Of a DNA stretch of 64,000 nt, positions 1 to 11,308 are shown piece by piece (the first letter of the stretch is position 1; each line of letters begins with the position of its first letter). The position numbers and the translations under genes are program-made. The notes beneath the pieces are model-generated. The model did no database searches, was not told where the DNA came from, and saw only the letters and a list, made by a program, of their open reading frames with translations. This DNA is from Catonia carolina (lineage: Eukaryota; Arthropoda; Insecta; Hemiptera; Achilidae). Location: assembly GCA_035578175.1 (NCBI GenBank), contig JAQMRL010000008.1, positions 9,958,883 to 10,022,882 on the forward strand, written 5' to 3'.

Positions 1-127
1 ATAAAATAATTTAGCTGTGATTTAGCCTGCTTATCCGTAACACAAATGAACTAAACCTGTTGTTCACCTGCAGCCTACATTTTAAAATTTTTATTATATT
101 GAACATAACCCATTTCTACCATAAACG

Positions 128-285
128 ATTATAGTTCAGCCGCTCTAAGTTTGCTCCTACTGTCAACAAACCATAACCAGCTACTACAGGGTGCACGCTA
201 GAGTCCGTGACTTTATGGATGTCGTATTCCTATTAAGTTATCTATTTTTTAAATTATAAGTACTTAAAGTACAAAAAACATCTAT
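128..285. repeat. unclassified interspersed repeat, copy 1
   Basis: The part beginning CCAGCTACTACAG and running through TTTATGGATGTCGTATTCC to AAAACATC recurs at 35126-35235 with scattered differences. The preceding piece with GTTTGCTCCTACTG recurs near 35390-35412 in the opposite orientation, so the two copies are rearranged relative to each other. No coding potential or terminal signature was seen. Bases 1-127 show nothing recognisable. Confidence 0.6.
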
Positions 286-744
286 ATATTTATATAAGCA
301 AGAGAAAGTAATAAATAAAAAAATTAATTTCAGGTAAACCACTTTTCCATAATGAGTTTTATCCTCAAGTTTTGTTACCACTAAAAACAGTAAACGACCT
401 ACTACTCATAGTAAAATCACTAGAAATTAAAATTTATTGTAGGCCTACTGTATTAAAATAAAACACATAAAACTAATAAACTGTTGTAAATATTTTTAAT
501 ACTTAGAAATAAACTCCTAAAAACGTAAAGGTCCCTATACAAAGGATAATTTACTTTATTATCCTACTGATTATCTTCAATTGTTTCTAATTGTCTTATA
601 TTTCCCTTAAAAATAAAATACTAAATTTTTATTGTCTACCAATAGAAACTGTAGAGGATCACATATTTGAAATTACTCCTCGCAATATAAACATATAATT
701 TAAAAAAGTTCTTTATACAAACATTAGAAATAACGTATTTATAA
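286..744. other. AT-rich, nothing recognised
   Basis: A/T-rich sequence full of short stops in all frames, with no repeat shared with the rest of the window that I could see. Confidence 0.5.
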
Positions 745-746
745 TA

Positions 747-1472
747 CAGTAAAACCTCACTAATTCGGACTTCACTAATTCGGAATTTGCGATATTACGG
801 ACTACTCCAAAAAGAGCAGCTTTTTAAATTTTTTTAGAAGTTTTTTAGTTAAAAATTAATAAAGTGCTACTTCAAAAAATAATAGCATTTAACTGTCTAA
901 TAAAAATTGTTTCATCCTGTAATACATTATTGGTTACTCAGTGAAGAAAACGTTCCACAATTTAAGCTAGTGAAGTGAGAAACCACATAGACGAACTTAT
1001 TGAATTTGCAGACTTCAATCCGGAATTCAATGACTATTACCTTGTCCTAAGAGAGATGCGCCAACAAGTTATAAGAAAACAGTGTAGCAAAGAATCACAG
1101 AAAAAAATAACAAGTTTTTTTTTCTAAGCAACCTCAAATGATCCCTAAGGATATTTGTCAACCCTCTACTTTAACAAGTGCCAAATAATTGGTACGTAAG
1201 TACAGTGTTTTAATTAAATATCATTTTACACTGGACATTTATTATTTAACAATATTTTTACTGCCGTAAATATATTTATTTCTATACTTTTAACTTTGTT
1301 GTTTTTCAATATACTGTACTGTAAATTCATTAAACATCGATATTTCAGACAAGTAACGTTTATTTTTTAATTTTATTTGCCTAAATTATTCAATTTTTAG
1401 ATGTAAACAAATATTCGCGATAATTCGGACTTTACTTCCCCCCAATTAGTCCGAATTAGTGAGGTTTTACTG
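747..1472 (+). mobile_element. pogo/Tigger-like DNA transposon, internally deleted (P1, copy 1)
   Basis: A 726-bp element flanked by TA on both sides (745-746 and 1473-1474). The left end CAGTAAAACCTCACTAATTC is matched by its reverse complement at the right end, followed on each side by further ATTCGGAC-type motifs. TA target duplication and a CAGT start are typical of pogo/Tigger-type members of the Tc1/mariner superfamily. At 726 bp it is too short for a full transposase; only the C-terminal end of one remains (969-1127). A second copy in the opposite orientation lies at 13796-14525. Confidence 0.75.
969..1127 (+). pseudogene. C-terminal remnant of pogo/Tigger-like transposase
   Basis: A 52-codon open stretch without its own start (an in-frame TAA sits two codons upstream) ends in SFFF-stop. 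The order is an acidic helix, LREMRQQVIRKQ, then a basic QKKITSFF tail. Tigger and jerky-type transposases often end in a Leu/Arg-rich helix followed by a K/Q-rich segment and a terminal SFF- or DFF-like motif, and I base the call on that resemblance. The copy at 14312-14158 retains the same reading. DNA-binding and catalytic regions are absent, so no activity is expected. The family assignment is by pattern only. Confidence 0.5.
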
Positions 1473-1494
1473 TACATATAATATGAAAATCAAC

Positions 1495-2160
1495 AGGAGA
1501 GAATACAAAAAGCTCGTGAGGCCTAGGATTGGTGCAAAACCTTTATAATAAAAAATGTTTATCACTAAATACCAAAATTAAACATTACAATACAGTAATC
1601 AAACCAACAATTTTATATGCCAGTGAGACCTTGACACTTAACAGGAAAAGAGACATGGAAAGCTTAAAGAAAGAAGAAAGAAAAATAATTTGAAAAAGTC
1701 TTGGACCTAGATGGACCGAAAACGGGTACAGATTACAGAGAACTTCTAAAATTGAAGAATATTCCAACATAGAGACTGACATGAGGAAAAGACGCCTTCA
1801 ATTTTATGGCCACATAATGAGGCTTCCTGACAATAGACTCACAAAGAGAATAGTAAAATATGTGTCATAACTAGTTAATGGGGGGGGGGGGGAATAGATA
1901 CAAAATGTTAAAAAAAGATTTAGAATTGGCCAAAATCACCAAAGAAGAAATTCTCATAAGAGACGATTTTAGAACAAAAGTTAAAAAAATGGGAGGTTAA
2001 ACCAGAGACAAAAGCTCCAAGAACCGGAACAAATAGAGTGAACAAAAGAAAAGCTGAATTCTCACAAAGAATGAAAAACTGGTGGGCAGATAAAAAGGAC
2101 GAGAAATCCCAAAAACAAACCAGATTTACTTAGCGTCTTCCACTTCGGGAGCTTTACGAC
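1495..2160 (+). pseudogene. 3' end of a non-LTR retrotransposon (LINE), C-terminal RT/ORF2 debris
   Basis: Plus-strand translation gives blocks typical of the region after the reverse-transcriptase domain of many insect LINEs: IKPTILYASETLTLN (1597-1641), then GPRWTENGYR, then RKRRLQFYGHIMRLPDNRLT and, after a break, FSQRMKNWWADKKDEK near the end. An in-frame stop follows KIIxK, another follows the NRLTK block, and a run of 13 G at 1880-1892 disrupts the frame. The catalytic RT motifs lie upstream in such elements and are missing, so this is a 5'-truncated insertion. It runs into the (AAT)n tail at 2161. I cannot assign a clade. Confidence 0.75.

Positions 2161-2195
<35 letters not shown>
2161..2195 (+). 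repeat. (AAT)n microsatellite, LINE tail
   Basis: About 11 AAT units directly follow the LINE fragment, consistent with a simple-repeat 3' tail of that element. Confidence 0.8.
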
Positions 2196-2507
2196 TGAAT
2201 TCAATTAATTAAATGACTGAATCATTTAAGAACAGAAGAGGTAGAGGTGTTAAAGACACTAATCAGAGTTATCTTCTCTGAAAGTAATGAATTTCATTGT
2301 ACAGCCAGACCCTGTGGTGAATGAAGTGAAGTTGTCATTTACAGAGTGGAAAATATGTGCTTTTCAGAGGGCCCGGCATGCTGATAAGCGTACTTTTCCA
2401 CTCAGTGAGGAAGGCCATTTTAAACCACTTCACTCCTCGTTTTACTTAGTAAAACCTCTACAGGTTCAAACCAGCCTTTCGGCTGTTGACCTTAACAACA
2501 ACAATAA
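2196..2507 (+). repeat. family B retroposon, 5'-truncated
   Basis: Matches family B from the AAATGACTGAATCATTTAAG segment to the AACAACAAC end. The internal reading frame starting MNFIVQPDPV (from 2287) is open through the 3' end. It lies immediately after the LINE tail, so the LINE tail or its repeat may have been the insertion site. Confidence 0.8.
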
Positions 2508-2919
2508 TATGAAAATATTATACCTACATAAAATGTAATGAAATTTTAGTAAATACTTACAAACGAGTTTCCGAATAGAGTTGTTAGTACAATAATTACG
2601 ATACAAGTACAATACAGCTCTATATCCACTTTGAATATAGTATTGACATGTCAGTATAAAGAAAAGTTGAGACTTGTCTTATATAAAATAATTAGGACAA
2701 TAAAAATATTTCGTATCACGTTATCTAAAATAATCATGTGCATTCTGTCTGATAAAATTCCGCTTCATAACGCATAATAAGCAATCAGAATATAAAACCA
2801 TTTTATCTCTTATATTTTTGTTATCGGCAAAGTAAGCAAACGTAAGATAAAAACAATAATCTTTGTGTAAATCAACTGCAAAACTTAAAAAAATAAATTA
2901 CGGTTATGTAAAAAAAAAA
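2508..2919. other. AT-rich spacer
   Basis: No gene or family seen. Its last 28 bp (ATTACGGTTATG followed by a run of A) recur exactly after the next element, at 3885-3911. Confidence 0.5.
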
Positions 2920-3680
2920 TCTGGTGTGAAACACTCACACAACTTTCTCTTGCCAATGAAAATAATTACCAATATAATCAAGTAATAAAACATTAGAAAT
3001 ACACAAAAAACCTAACTTTATTTTAATCATTAGTGAAAGACGCGAAATGAAAATCGACCTTAGTTTGGCTTTAAAATACAGAAATCACTCTTTCACGCTA
3101 AACTAGGCTCTTTAGAGAAAAACGCTTGAAATAACAGTTGTAGATCTTTTAATTTTCTGTAAATTCAATTATATACACTTTTGTCATAAAATGCATACTA
3201 AGGCCGAAATCTTTAAAAAATCGATTTTTCACACGTTTTCGTGAGAAAAAAAACAGAAAATTGCTAATTACCGATAAACTAAGCGTTATACAGAAAAACG
3301 TAGGCCTATCAAATAAAAGTTGTACGATTTTAAATTTTCTACAATTTTTCTTATGAATTTTTTTGCGCTAAAATGCATATTAAAGCCGCAATCTTAAAAA
3401 AACAACGTTTTTACGTGAAAACAGCCTCACGCAGAATTTCAGCAAACATGGCGCCTACCCTATCTTGTAGAGCATAACAATTTAGTAAATGAGGCGATTT
3501 TTAAAAACATCGTAGAACCATTTTTCGAGAAAATTGCAAAAAAGTGAAAAATTACACGAATAAACTACTACTTCCGGTTGACCGATTTTAATGAAAATGT
3601 TCGTGTCGGGTCCGGTAGTGGTATGTAACTAAAGTTTCAAGTTTCAAGTTCGTACAATGTTCCGTTCTTGAGATATTCTG

Positions 3681-3720
<40 letters not shown>

Positions 3721-3885
3721 ACGCACGCACGCACGCACGCACGCACACACAGACCAATTGCTAAAAACATGTTTTTTGGGTTCAGGGGTCCGAAAACGTG
3801 TAGATCCGGTGAAAACTCGATTTCTTAAAATCGACATGAAAACAATACTTTCCTTCCTATATATTCATATAGGCAAGAGAAAGTA
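2920..3885 (+). mobile_element. family A element, complete
   Basis: Begins TCTGGTGTGAAACACTCACAC (5' hairpin) followed by ACTTTCTCTTGCC, and ends with the hairpin CCTATATATTCATATAGG and CAAGAGAAAGTA. The ACTTTCTCTTGCC block is the inverse of the 3' terminal GGCAAGAGAAAGT, so the inverted repeats are offset by about 21 bp at the 5' side only. A CA microsatellite with (GCAC)n lies at 3682-3752. There is no coding capacity: frames across the microsatellite only yield Thr-His or Cys-Val runs. Confidence 0.85.
3682..3752. repeat. CA/GCAC microsatellite inside family A
   Basis: (CA)n passing into (GCAC)n, at the conserved position about 130-200 bp from the family A 3' end, between the conserved flanks GATATTCTGTTCA and AGACCAATTGCTAAAAACATG. 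Confidence 0.9.
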
Positions 3886-3911
3886 ATAAATTACGGTTAT
3901 GTAAAAAAAAA

Positions 3912-4140
3912 TCTGGTGTGAAATACTCACACAACTTACTCTTGCCAATGAAAATAATTAACAATATAACCAAGTAATAAAACATTAGAAATAAACAAAA
4001 AAACTTATTTCAAAAAACCTAACTTTATTTTAATCATGAGTTAAAGACGCGAAATGAAAATCGACCTCAGTTTGGCTTTAAAATACGGAAATCACTCTTT
4101 CACGCTAAACTAGGCTCTGTAGAGAAAAACGCTCGAAAAA
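3912..4140 (+). mobile_element. family A element, 5' part only
   Basis: Starts with TCTGGTGTGAAATACTCACAC after a 27-bp copy of the sequence that precedes the element at 2920. It shares private variants with that copy, such as AATGAAAATAATTA and AAGTAATAAAACATTAG, which suggests tandem duplication rather than independent insertion. It breaks off near 4140, before a SINE. Confidence 0.75.
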
Positions 4141-4183
4141 AGGAAGTTGGAAGGATAACAGAAAAGAACCTATTAAACTTTTT

Positions 4184-4345
4184 GCCAGCCTGTGGGGTAG
4201 TGGTTAGCGCATTTGGCTTCTACACCGGGGGTACCAGGTTCGATTCCCGGTCAGGTCTGGCAATTTTTTATCACTTATCTTCAAAGCTATGATTTTTCTC
4301 ACCGTTTGTATTAATTGCAGAAATATCGGACGTAAAACGGAGGAA
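4184..4345 (+). mobile_element. family C tRNA-derived SINE
   Basis: The head has a pol III A-box-like GGTAGTGGTTAGCGC and a perfect B box GGTTCGATTCC at 4237-4247, then the shared 3' part GTTTGTATTAATTGCAG...CGGACGTAAAAC. The cloverleaf T-stem is mismatched, so it is not a functional tRNA. No clear target duplication was found. Confidence 0.75.
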
Positions 4346-4349
4346 AATA

Positions 4350-5063
4350 TCTGGTGTGAAACACTCACACAACTTTCTCTTGCCAATGCATAATAATTAA
4401 CAATAAACCTAACATCATTAATAAAACATTAGAAATAAACAAAAAACTAACTTTAATAACATAACCTAATTTTAATCATGAGTGAAAGACGCAAAATGAA
4501 AATCGAACTCAGTTTAGCTTTAAAATACGGAAAATCACTCTTTCACGCTAAACTAGGGAAAATGCTTGAAATAAAAGTTGTAGATCTTTTAATTTCCTAT
4601 AAAATTAATTAAATACACTTTTGTCGTAAAATGCATTCTAAAGCCGAAATCTTAAAATAATCGATTTTTCACACGTTTTCGTGAGAAAAAAAATGAAAAT
4701 CGCTAATTACTGCTAAACTAAGCGTTATACAAAAAAAGTTAGAAATAAAAGAATTCTTAAAAAAAGTATATTTTTACGTGAAAACAGCTTCACCGAGAAT
4801 TTCAGCAAACATGACGCCTACCCTATCTTGTAGAGAATAAAAAATTGAGTAAACCAGGCGATTTTTAAAAAAATCGTAGGACCAGTTTTTGAGAAAATCG
4901 CAAAAAGTGAAAAATTATACGAATAAACTACTACTTCCGGTTGACCGATTTTGATGAAAATGTTCGTGTCGGGTCCGGTAGTGGTATGTAACTTAGGTTT
5001 CAAGTTTCAAGTTCGTACGATGTTCCGTTCTTGAGATATTCTGTTCACACACACACACACAGA

Positions 5064-5096
<33 letters not shown>

Positions 5097-5121
5097 ACGC
5101 ACACACACACACACACACACG

Positions 5122-5160
<39 letters not shown>

Positions 5161-5165
5161 GCACG

Positions 5166-5196
<31 letters not shown>

Positions 5197-5344
5197 ACAC
5201 ACACACACAGACCAATCGCTAAAAACATGTTTTTTTTTGTTCAGGGGGTCTGAAAACGTATAGATCCGGTGAAAACTCGATTTAGAAAAATCGACATGAA
5301 AACAATACTTTCCTTCCTATATATTCATATAGGCAAGAGAGAGT
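4350..5344 (+). mobile_element. family A element, complete
   Basis: Has the 5' hairpin, ACTTTCTCTTGCC block, long microsatellite (5046-5210), 3' hairpin and a slightly changed end (GAGAGAGTT). It abuts the SINE at 4184-4345. Confidence 0.85.
5046..5210. repeat. CA microsatellite with (CG)n block
   Basis: About 165 bp of alternating purine-pyrimidine repeat: (CA)n, a (CG)n stretch at about 5080-5094, then (CA)n with GCAC interruptions. Such tracts can adopt Z-DNA. Confidence 0.9.
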
Positions 5345-5609
5345 TAAAATTACCACGAATCGAATAATTTTTATACTAATGTGAAAATAGAATAACGATA
5401 AAAGCAACAAAAAGATAATTATGGTAAACGTACGAACGAAGGAGGCTGGGAATATAGGTAGGTAACATGGAACACATCACATACTGTTTAGTTTTCTACC
5501 AGATAATATTTTGCACAAAATGATACATTGTAGGTACAAAAGTATGAGAATTACAAGCGATTTCCATAACAGAAACCTGTAGTAACTCAATAATGATCTT
5601 ACTCATAAT
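5345..5609. other. unassigned sequence
   Basis: No feature recognised apart from an (AAT)-type short run next to the following retroposon. Confidence 0.5.
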
Positions 5610-5621
5610 AATAATAACAAT

Positions 5622-6021
5622 TATGCCCAAAACGGGCAGGTGGAGTGTTATTTTAATTGCACTCTATCTGTTTGGTCCAGGGCTAAAAAAAATAGTTCTG
5701 TTTCTTATCACATAGTCAGCCACTTATATGACTGAACTATTTAAGAACAGAAGAGGTAGAGGTGTAAAAGACACTAGTCAGAGTTATCTCCTCTGAGAGT
5801 AATGAATTTCACTATGCAGCCAGACCCTGTGGTGAATGAAGTGAAGGTGTCATTTACAGGGTGGAAAGTGAGTGCTTTTCGGAGGGCCTGGCATGCTGAT
5901 AAGCATACTCTTTCAACTCAGTGAGGAAGGCAATGGTAAACCACCTTACTCCTCGTTTTTACTTAGTAAAACCTCTAGAGGTTCAAACCAGCCTTTTGGC
6001 TGTTGGCCTAAACAACAACAC
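5622..6021 (+). mobile_element. family B retroposon, full length
   Basis: A 400-bp insertion flanked by a 12-bp exact target duplication AATAATAACAAT (5610-5621 and 6022-6033). It starts ATGCCCAAAACGGGCAGG and ends CTAAACAACAACAC. It belongs to the sub-type with AGGGTGGAAAGTGAGTGC and TACTCTTTCAACTC, whose changes shift the internal reading frame. Confidence 0.85.
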
Positions 6022-6127
6022 AATAATAACAATATTAAAAGTTACAAACAATGTAATACCTTGTTAATAACAAGAATAGGCTACTGGGTGAACGCAAAGC
6101 AAAACAACATTTCAAGAAAGTAATTTT

Positions 6128-7047
6128 TTACTTTGTCTTGCCTATATGAATATATAGGAAAGAAAGTATTGTTTTCATGTCGATTTTAAGAAATCGAGTT
6201 TTCACCCGAATATACACCTAAACAGACCCCCTGAACCCAAAAAATCATGTTTTTAGCGATTGGTTTGTGTGTGTGTATACAAATTATCTCAAGAACAGAA
6301 CATCGTACGAACTTGAAACTTAAGTTACATACCACTACCGGACCCGACACGAACATTTTCATCAAAATCGGTCAACCGGAAGTGGTAGTTTATTCGTGTA
6401 ATTTTTCACTTTTTGCGATTTTCTCAAAAACTGGTCCTACGATTTTTTTAAAAATCGTCTGGTTTACTAAATTTTTTTATGCTCTACAAGATAGGGTAGG
6501 CGCCATGTTTGCTGAAATTCTTGGTGAGGCTGTTTTCACGTTACAAACGTTGTTTACATTAAGATTACGGCTTTAATATGCATTTTAACGCAAAAATGTA
6601 GCCTATGTAATAAAATTTGTAGAGAATTTTAAAATTCTACAACTTTTATTTCAAACTCTTTTTTGTATAACGCTTACTTTAGCGGTAATTAGCGATTTTC
6701 TGTTTTTTCCTCACGAAAAGTGTGAAAAATTAATTTTTATTAAGATTTCGGCCTTAGCATGCATTTACCGACAAAAGTGTATATAATCAAATTTATAGGA
6801 AATTAAAAGATCTACAAATTTTTATTTCAAGCATTTTTCTCTTCAGAGTCTACTTTACCGTGAAAGAGTGATTTTCCGTATTTTTAAGCCAAACTGAGGT
6901 CGATTTTAATTTTGCGTCTTTCACTTATAATTAAAATAAAGTTATGTTTTCGAGGTTAGGTTTCTGTTTATTTCTAATGTTTTTATGACGAATGTTACCG
7001 TTTTACTGTTAATTATTTGCATTGGCAAGAGAAAGTCGTGTGAGTTT
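6128..7047 (-). mobile_element. family A element, reverse, 5' end clipped
   Basis: On the plus strand it begins with TACTTTGTCTTGCC and the 3' hairpin in reverse, and runs to GGCAAGAGAAAGTCGTGTGAG, where the 5' hairpin is cut and replaced by a T run. The microsatellite is reduced to about 10 bp of GT, so this copy shows the core without expansion. Confidence 0.85.
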
Positions 7048-7050
7048 TTT

Positions 7051-8190
7051 TTTTACTTTCTCTTGACTTTCTATAGTCTATGGTTTAGTTATTCAGCCGA
7101 AAAGCTGGTTTGAACCTTTAGAGGCTTTACTAAGTAAAACGAGGCGTGAGATGGTTTACCATTGCCTTCCTTACTAAGTGAAAAAAGTATGCTTATCAGC
7201 ATACCGGGCCATCTAAAATGCATCTTTTTCTACCCTGAAAATAACACGTTCACTTCATTCACCACAGAGTCTGGATGTATAATGAAATGAAATTCATTAT
7301 TCTCAGAGGAGAAAACTATGATTATTGTCTTTTAAACCTGTACCTTTTCTGTTATTAAATGCTTCAGTCATTACAATCGGTTTGACCATGTGATAAGAAA
7401 CCGAACTACTTTTTGTAGTCCTGGAACTAGTAGATAGAGTGCAAATAATTTAATACTCTACCTGCTTGTTATGGGAAATTTATTTTTATGAACATAATAA
7501 ATAAGGAAGGAATGTATATTGATTTCATGTCGATTTTTCGAAATCGATTTTCACCGTATATAATACAAATTTTCAGGCCCCTTAAACCATAAAATTTTTT
7601 TTTGCTATTAGTTTCGGTGTGTGTCTGAGCGTGAACAAAATATCTCAAGAAGGGAATGTAGTACAAAGCTAAAACTTGGTATTTACGTACCACTAGGCGA
7701 CCGCACACGAAAAGTTTTTTTAAAATCGGTCAACCGGAAGTACAGTTTTTCTCAAAAATGGCTTTTAAGATTTTTCTAAAATTGCCACATTTACTAAATT
7801 GTTTTATGCTCTACAAGGTAGGGTAAGCGCCATGTACTCGTATTTTAAAATTCTTGGAAGACTTATACTCTCATGATAAATATTTTTTTTTTAAATTAAG
7901 GCATTAATATGCATTTTAGGGCAAAGACGTACATATAATTCAAGTTGTAGAACAACTAAAAACCTATAACTTTTATTTAAAACATGTTTTTGTACAACAA
8001 CGCTTAGTTTAAGCGACAATTATAGGTGATTTTCTGTTTTTTTTCCATGAAAATCGGTAAAAAGATAATATTTCGTTAATATTGCTACCGTATTAGGCAT
8101 TTTACGATAAATGTGCAGTGATCCAAGTTATAGGAAATATAAAAATGTACAACTTTTATTTCAAGCGATTTCTTCACATTCCGTTTTTGT
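7051..8190 (-). mobile_element. old, diverged family A element split by a family B copy
   Basis: TTTTACTTTCTCTTGAC at 7051-7070 looks like a family A 3' end; the rest resumes after the family B insertion, from GAAGGAATGTATATTGATTTC at about 7503 to about 8190. It is clearly more diverged than its neighbours and almost lacks the microsatellite. Confidence 0.65.
7082..7471 (-). mobile_element. family B retroposon, reverse
   Basis: Near full length, inserted in an old family A copy. It is degraded: the internal reading frame is broken by several substitutions and duplications, for example a repeated AATGA in AATGAAATGAAATTC. Confidence 0.8.
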
Positions 8191-8510
8191 TTAATTGACT
8201 TCAGGTTTGAGGCCTCTTCCGGTCAACACCGGAACTTTATACCCAAATCTCGGCCCACTAACTTTTTGTGTAGATTTCGAATCCGAAAAACTGTTTGTTG
8301 CAATCTCTAACAGTTTTCGATTTTGATTTATTGACTTCCTGTGTAGGGCCGCTTCCGGTCAAAACCGAAACTTCAATTCCAATCCAGGTCCACTAATTTT
8401 TTTGGGTAGATTACAAATCCGAAAATCGTTAGTTGCTATCTCTTGTAGTTTCTGGCATCTGGGTGTGACGGACGTTCAAAGGAAAATGATAGATTACAAT
8501 TTTAAAAACT
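8191..8510 (-). repeat. family E element, reverse, about two units
   Basis: Contains CTTCCGGTCAACACCGGAA and CTTCCGGTCAAAACCGAAA about 130 bp apart and ends in CATCTGGGTGTGACGGACG, the reverse of the family E 5' end. Confidence 0.75.
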
Positions 8511-9123
8511 GCCATCAACAATCAATAATTTTAATTACCCAAAATATAACAAGAAATTTAAAATAATGTGGCAATATCGAAGACGAATATGGTTCAAGAA
8601 ATTTCTAGTACTTAATTCATAAAATGTTAAAAGAGTAAATAATAGAGTGAAAAAGTAACAATAGGGCTAGGTATAAAAGGTTATTTAAAAAGGACTGCGC
8701 TATTGTGTATGATAAGGTAGAGTTTTTGTTGTACAACTATTTATGAAAAGGCCAGTTGATTACCTGTAACACCTTTAATTCTATTTACAATAGATCTATT
8801 TATTTACTTGTTTACAATAGTTAAGACTTTTCCAGTAAAAAGGGTTTTTTATACTTTATTTTGTATCGAATTTCTCTGTTTTGCTAGAATTATCTTTTTG
8901 ATCCACTTATTTAAAGAGACCCCCGAGGCGGTCAGTGAGTCAGTATCCGTTTGATCTTTGACGAGTGTTTATTGAGTGGCTATAGGTGCGTAGTACAGTT
9001 ACGTATCCGAGCATTGTAGCGGTTAACTATTGTTATATTATCTTGTGTATGTGCATTATATTCAGTTTGTGTATAATTATTTGTAAGTAGTACTAAGTAA
9101 ATTATTTAAGTTATTTATTGTAA
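8511..9123. other. unassigned sequence
   Basis: No gene or known family. A modestly GC-richer patch (CCCCGAGGCGGTCAGTGAG near 8920) is the only distinctive string. Confidence 0.4.
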
Positions 9124-9525
9124 TACTCTGCCCATGACGGACAAGTGGAGTGTCAAATTATTTACACTCAATTTGTTCATTGCAGGGCTAAAATAAATAG
9201 TTCTGTTTCTTATCACATGGTCAGCCAACTAAATGGCGGAATCATTTAAGAGCAGAAGAGGCAGAGGTGTAAAAGACACTAATCAGAGTTATCTACTCTG
9301 AAAGTAATGAATTTCATTAAACAGTCAGACCCTGTGGTGAATGAAGTGAAGGTGTCATTTGCAGAGTGGAAAGTATGTGCTTTTCAGAGGGTCTGGCATG
9401 CTGATAAGTGTACTTTTCCACTCAGCGAGGAAGGCAATAGTAAACCACTTCACTCCTCGTTTTACTTAGTAAAACCTCTACAAGTTCAAACCAGCCTTTC
9501 GGCTGATGACCTAAACAACAACAAA
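9124..9525 (+). mobile_element. family B retroposon, full length
   Basis: Starts CTGCCCATGACGGACAAG and ends CTAAACAACAACAAAT. The internal frame from 9307 (MNFIKQSDPV) is open for 75 codons. The flanks TTATTGTAAT and TATTTGTAAT suggest an imperfect target duplication. Confidence 0.8.
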
Positions 9526-9973
9526 TATTTGTAATTGTAAACTTTAGTTTATTAATTATTTAATTACCTAGATCCCGAAACGGACCTTAGCGATAAGTGT
9601 CACAATATTTTATTCTTCAACCATGAAAAAAATCGCTGATATATCGGACACCCGGTAAATGGAAGTAATGTTAAAACTGGTCGAATAAAATTGTCATTTA
9701 CATGCAAATTGTTGGTATAATTAAGCTGTGAATTTTAAATTATAGTCATTCATACTAGTTGTTAAGTTGTTATTTAAAATTTTTTTTTGTTCCTGTGTTT
9801 TATTTTAAACCCAAGTCAGTTAAGTGTGCACCATTTACATTTACTTGTTTTCACGTTTATAATCAGCACGCTGCCGTTTCTATAATGAAAAGGCAACATG
9901 AAAGGGTATAATATTTTGCAAAATAGTTTCATGTTTCAACTTTAACAATACAGGTGGTCAATGTACATTTTTT
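9526..9973. other. unassigned, includes an empty SINE site
   Basis: 9551-9602 (TTTAATTACCTAGATCCCG, then AAACGGACCTTAG) matches the flanks of the SINE at 40108-40254 without the SINE, so it is a paralogous empty site. Nothing else was recognised. Confidence 0.6.
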
Positions 9974-10892
9974 TACTTTCTCTTGCCTAGATGAATATAT
10001 AGGAAGGAAAGAACTGTTTTCATGCCGATTTTTAGAAATCGAGTTTTCACCGGATCTACACGTTTTCAGACCTCCTGAACCCAATAAAACATGTTTTTAG
10101 CGATTGGGGTGTGTGTGTGTGTGTGTGTGAACAGAATATCTCAAGAACAGAAAATCGTACGAACTTGAAACTTGAAACGTAAGTTACATACCACTACCGG
10201 ACCCGACACGAACATTTTCATCAAAATCGGTCAACCGGAAGTAGTAGTTTATTCGTGTAATTTTTCACTTTTTTGCAATTTTCTTAATAACTGGTCCTAC
10301 GTTTTTTTTTGAATCGACACGTTTACTAAGGTTTTTATGCTCTACAATATAGGGTAGGCGCCATGTTCGCTGAAATTCTTGGTGAAGCTTTTTTCACGTA
10401 AAAAAATTGTTTTTATCAGATTACTGCTTTAATATGCATTTTAGCACAAAAATTTATATAATAAAAAAATGTAGAGAATTTAAAGTCCTACAACTTTTAT
10501 TTCAAACATTGTTTTATATAACGCTTAGTTTAGCGGTAAAATTAGCGATTTTCTGTTTTCTCACGAAAACGTGTGAAAAATCGATTTTTTTTAAAGATTT
10601 CGGCCTTGTATGCATTTTATGACACAAGTGTATATAACCGAATTTATAGAAAATTAAAAGATCTGGAACTATTACTTAGTGTATTTTTCTCTACAGAGCC
10701 TAGTTTAGCGTGAAAAAGTGATTCTCCGTATTTTTAAGCAAAACTGAGGTCGATTTTAATTTTGCGTCTTTCACTCATGTTTTTTGAGGTTAGTTTATTG
10801 TTTATTTCTAATGTGTTATTACTAATGTTAGGTTATATTGTTTAAATTATTTGCATTGGCAGGAGAAAGTTGTGTGAGTGTTTCACACCAGA
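9974..10892 (-). mobile_element. family A element, reverse, complete
   Basis: Runs from TACTTTCTCTTGCC to GTGTGAGTGTTTCACACCAGA. The microsatellite is short (about 20 bp of GT at 10109-10129). Flanked by T runs on both sides. Confidence 0.85.
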
Positions 10893-11308
10893 TTTTTACG
10901 TTTGTAGTCGTGAAAAATAGAGAGACCAAGACGAAGTAATCATTAGTCTCGTGAAACTTACTTCACAAACGATGTTATAACATTTTAAGTTTCATAGTTA
11001 AATAAAATCAGTGGAAATCTTTTGTTAGGAGTTGTTTTTGTGTGGAAATTCATAATAAATAAGTTAGAGTATTTTCTTTAAAATGAAATAATAAATGATA
11101 AATGAGCTGCGGGTTAATGGACCCTGATACCAGAGACATTAATCAAATAACTATTTAGCTTATCTCTGAATTACCTCCTCCCACGACGGTAAACATTATA
11201 ACATTCTTATCACTTTTTATTCGTTTAATGTAAAACAATAATTTGCACTTCTAATCTCTCTCTTAACTTCAGATTTGGTTTCGTTAATGAATTTGTTAAT
11301 GGTAAATT
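10893..11308. other. unassigned sequence
   Basis: No gene or repeat family recognised. Confidence 0.4.

Noticed and set aside
2450..2480. Pol III B box (GGTTCAAACC) in family B
   Set aside because: It lies about 40 bp from the 3' end, lacks a paired A box at a suitable distance, and so is unlikely to be a promoter.
4184..4265. tRNA gene (also 15352-15430, 34240-34260, 45240-45305, 48961-49040)
   Set aside because: B boxes are good but T-stems, anticodon arms or acceptors do not pair, and SINE bodies with target duplications follow.
3682..5210. CRISPR-like or satellite array in the 3.6-5.2 kb region
   Set aside because: The repetition comes from three family A copies and their microsatellites; there are no regular unique spacers.
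4993..5228. Open frames made of Cys-Val, Thr-His or Ala-Arg runs (also near 3588-3886, 12429-12740, 20122-20319, 43746-44117)
   Set aside because: They translate CA/TG microsatellites of family A in several frames and both strands at once; no start context or domain.
6247..6576. 109-codon frame starting [10 protein letters not shown], with relatives at 27470-27751 and 32553-32816
   Set aside because: It is the family A core read in one frame; other copies break it with shared indels and there is no conserved domain.
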